A stretch of 64,000 bases of DNA from Fluviicola sp. XM-24bin1 (GTDB taxonomy: Bacteria; Bacteroidota; Bacteroidia; Flavobacteriales_D; Crocinitomicaceae): the NCBI GenBank assembly GCA_003149635.1, contig QCWI01000001.1, forward strand, positions 141,959-205,958, written 5' to 3'. Below, piece after piece: positions 62,333-64,000 of this stretch; position 1 is the stretch's first letter; the number at the start of each line of letters is the position of its first letter. A program made the position numbers and the translations under genes. A model generated the notes under the pieces. It was not told the origin of the DNA. It searched no databases and saw nothing but the letters and a program-made list of their open reading frames with translations.

Positions 62333-64000
62333 CTATCGCTTCTGAATCTTTCGAACTACGAATTCGCTACCCGATTGAATGACCAATTGATAGGTGCCAG
62401 ATGCTAATGAAGAAACGGAAATTGGTTCTTCGGTATTTACGGTTTGCTCCAAACACTTTTTGCCAGCGGCATCAAACAAAGTGACTGTGATTGTACCATT
62501 TAATCCCTCAACAATGATGTTGTTTGTCGAAGGATTTGGATAGACATTCACAAAGCTCCAATCCTGTGTTTCTAATCCTAGATCGTCAATGTAGCGCTGA
62601 CCGTCTGATGTCAAAGTATCGACCAAACCTGCTCCGTTGGTCGCACGAACGGATATGTAATACACCTGATCGTACACTGGACTTCCAATGATTTGCGCAT
62701 AGGCAGTGGACAACCCGTTCGACGTCCAGGCTACAACATCGTCCAAAGTAGGTAAGGTTCCAATCGCAACTTCGTAATCAGAAATGTCTGAGTGGATGTC
62801 CTGAGCCGTCCAATTCGCTTCCAAAGTAGCCGAGGTAACTGTATCGATGTCCGCTCCTGCCCCATCGTTTAGCGACAAGAATTCCGGTGTAGAGAAGTCC
62901 AACAAATAGGTTTCTTCGGCAATGTTCGACCAGTTATCAGAGGAATCCAATGCAACGCTGTACACAAATCCAGTAAGAACAGCGCCTTCACTTTCGATGG
63001 ACATCAATTCATTGAACCCAGCTGGAACGTTAACCTGAGTACCTCGAGATTGATACACCCGAACATCATCAAAATGAATGTGACATCCTCCTGAACGCAA
63101 AGAAATGGAGTTACCGCTGGTTAATGGTGTTGGATCTTGCCATTCTCCAACGAATGTATCATCTATAAATACGCGAATCCACCCCGTTGTTGGATCGTAC
63201 TGGACTCTACAGTCGTAATCGACATCCGTATCGATGTTAAATGTCAGGTTCTCTTCCAATGTGAAAACATCGTTGGTCACAGAGTAAATCTGCACCAAAT
63301 CGGAAGCTCTTAAGTACACGAAATAGGAATTCCCACGATTGGGTAAGGTTGGATCATCACAGAAGAAATGCAATCCTGCACGTTGGTTGGTTGCCGTTCC
63401 TTCGATTCGTTGCGTCCATGCGTACAGATAATTCTGACTATTATTCTGATCTACCATGGCGTACGCGTTCGAGTTTTGCTCTAGGGTATCATTCAAACTA
63501 TACGCTCCACCATTGATGGTAAACGCCCCAGTTTGATTCGTCCAAAGGTTGGCTCCATCTGAAAAGGATTCATTTACAAATCCGTAAGATCCATTACTTT
63601 TCGGTGCGTTCTCAGCGATTTCTTTTTCTGAAACCAAGTAGTAACGATCCTGAATTCCTGATTGATTATCCGTATCGATGAAATCGACTGTGAAATCATC
63701 CGTCTCCCAGAGGTTTCCTGCAACTATTGACGATTGCGGCGGAACATTATCCAATGGAGTTGCAACGTAATTGGCTTCCCAACCGGGCGCCGTGGTAGCA
63801 CAATCGCTTCGGAATTCAAGCAACAAAGACCCGCCCGTTGAGGTTATTTGCGGAATGGTTGTTCCGGTGAATTGCCCAATCAATGGATCGTTGATGGAAT
63901 CGCCATCATACACGAAGAGATAATCCCAGTCCAGTTCGATATCGAAAAGGGTAAAGTCCAAGGTAATGTAATCCGTATTCGGTGGTTGAATTAACCAGAA
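62333..64000 (-). CDS. CUB-domain surface protein with T9SS sorting signal (5' end missing)
   Basis: The frame is open to the right edge, so the N-terminus lies outside the window; an apparent start at 63961 is only an internal TTG. The visible part begins in a CUB domain (WLIQPPNTDYITLDFT, then DYLFVYDGDS) with its calcium-type acidic residues. A LamG-like beta-sandwich (about residues 130-310), a fibronectin III-like domain (about 370-465) and a T9SS type A sorting domain (VYPNPSTNNI to the end) follow. It should be anchored to or released at the cell surface through SprA. Adhesion or protease-associated roles are usual for this layout. Confidence 0.85.
   Translation of the reverse strand, partial: FWLIQPPNTDYITLDFTLFDIELDWDYLFVYDGDSINDPLIGQFTGTTIPQITSTGGSLLLEFRSDCATTAPGWEANYVATPLDNVPPQSSIVAGNLWETDDFTVDFIDTDNQSGIQDRYYLVSEKEIAENAPKSNGSYGFVNESFSDGANLWTNQTGAFTINGGAYSLNDTLEQNSNAYAMVDQNNSQNYLYAWTQRIEGTATNQRAGLHFFCDDPTLPNRGNSYFVYLRASDLVQIYSVTNDVFTLEENLTFNIDTDVDYDCRVQYDPTTGWIRVFIDDTFVGEWQDPTPLTSGNSISLRSGGCHIHFDDVRVYQSRGTQVNVPAGFNELMSIESEGAVLTGFVYSVALDSSDNWSNIAEETYLLDFSTPEFLSLNDGAGADIDTVTSATLEANWTAQDIHSDISDYEVAIGTLPTLDDVVAWTSNGLSTAYAQIIGSPVYDQVYYISVRATNGAGLVDTLTSDGQRYIDDLGLETQDWSFVNVYPNPSTNNIIVEGLNGTITVTLFDAAGKKCLEQTVNTEEPISVSSLASGTYQLVIQSGSEFVVRKIQKR

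Noticed and set aside
63961-63999. Start codon of the CUB protein at 63961
   Set aside because: The frame stays open to the edge and the residues before 63961 complete the CUB domain, so the gene begins outside the window.

Overview
The window looks like a chromosomal segment of a Bacteroidota bacterium, most likely of the order Flavobacteriales. I see this from the gene set itself: a full-length SprA (the type IX secretion, T9SS, outer-membrane translocon), several secreted proteins with the T9SS C-terminal sorting domain, a complete alternative complex III (actABCDEF) joined to cytochrome c oxidase subunits II and I, the DUF4271-hemD pair, and -7 elements of the Bacteroidota form TAnnTTTG. 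A finer placement (for example Crocinitomicaceae) is only a guess. I see no rRNA, tRNA, CRISPR, prophage or insertion sequence.

Layout: 1-473 is a tandem array of three 157-158 bp units. 566-4085 holds glutaryl-CoA dehydrogenase, DUF4271, HemD and a zinc-cysteine-poor sirtuin. 4246-17026 carries an Omp28-like T9SS cargo protein, then malic enzyme, ruvA, the 7.4 kb sprA and a GNAT gene in a tightly spaced run. 17050-19527 has a small inverted-repeat element, a PhoH/PIN ATPase, a truncated outer-membrane protein gene and a frameshifted DUF1801 gene. 19517-23480 is an uncharacterised envelope operon (lipoprotein, DUF4836 protein, membrane-anchored distant relative). 23565-32837 mixes housekeeping and envelope genes: RidA, an rRNA-type methyltransferase, DUF2853, a dehydrogenase, MgtE, an O-antigen-ligase-like protein, an S41 protease, rnpA and a SPOR protein.

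33089-45260 is the respiratory core: quinol is oxidised by alternative complex III (ActA-F) and electrons pass through its haems to the A-type oxidase (CoxB, CoxA); a terminator closes the unit. A 19-bp palindrome upstream could be a metal-regulator operator. 45338-54044 holds ruvB coupled to a transglutaminase-like gene, a bestrophin, QueG, and a DUF1800/DUF1501 secreted pair. 54121-55040 is a Xre/RES toxin-antitoxin pair, followed by a cold-shock gene with a structured leader, RseP, a YceI-like lipoprotein, CvpA, prs and rplY. The right edge has a methyltransferase, a frameshifted small lipoprotein, and the 3' part of a CUB/T9SS surface protein cut by the window end.

The most notable points are the unknown DUF4836-containing operon, the candidate operators at the act operon and the toxin-antitoxin pair, and three independent genes that each become intact if one base (G or C fits) is restored. 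That last pattern points either to gene decay or to residual assembly errors.
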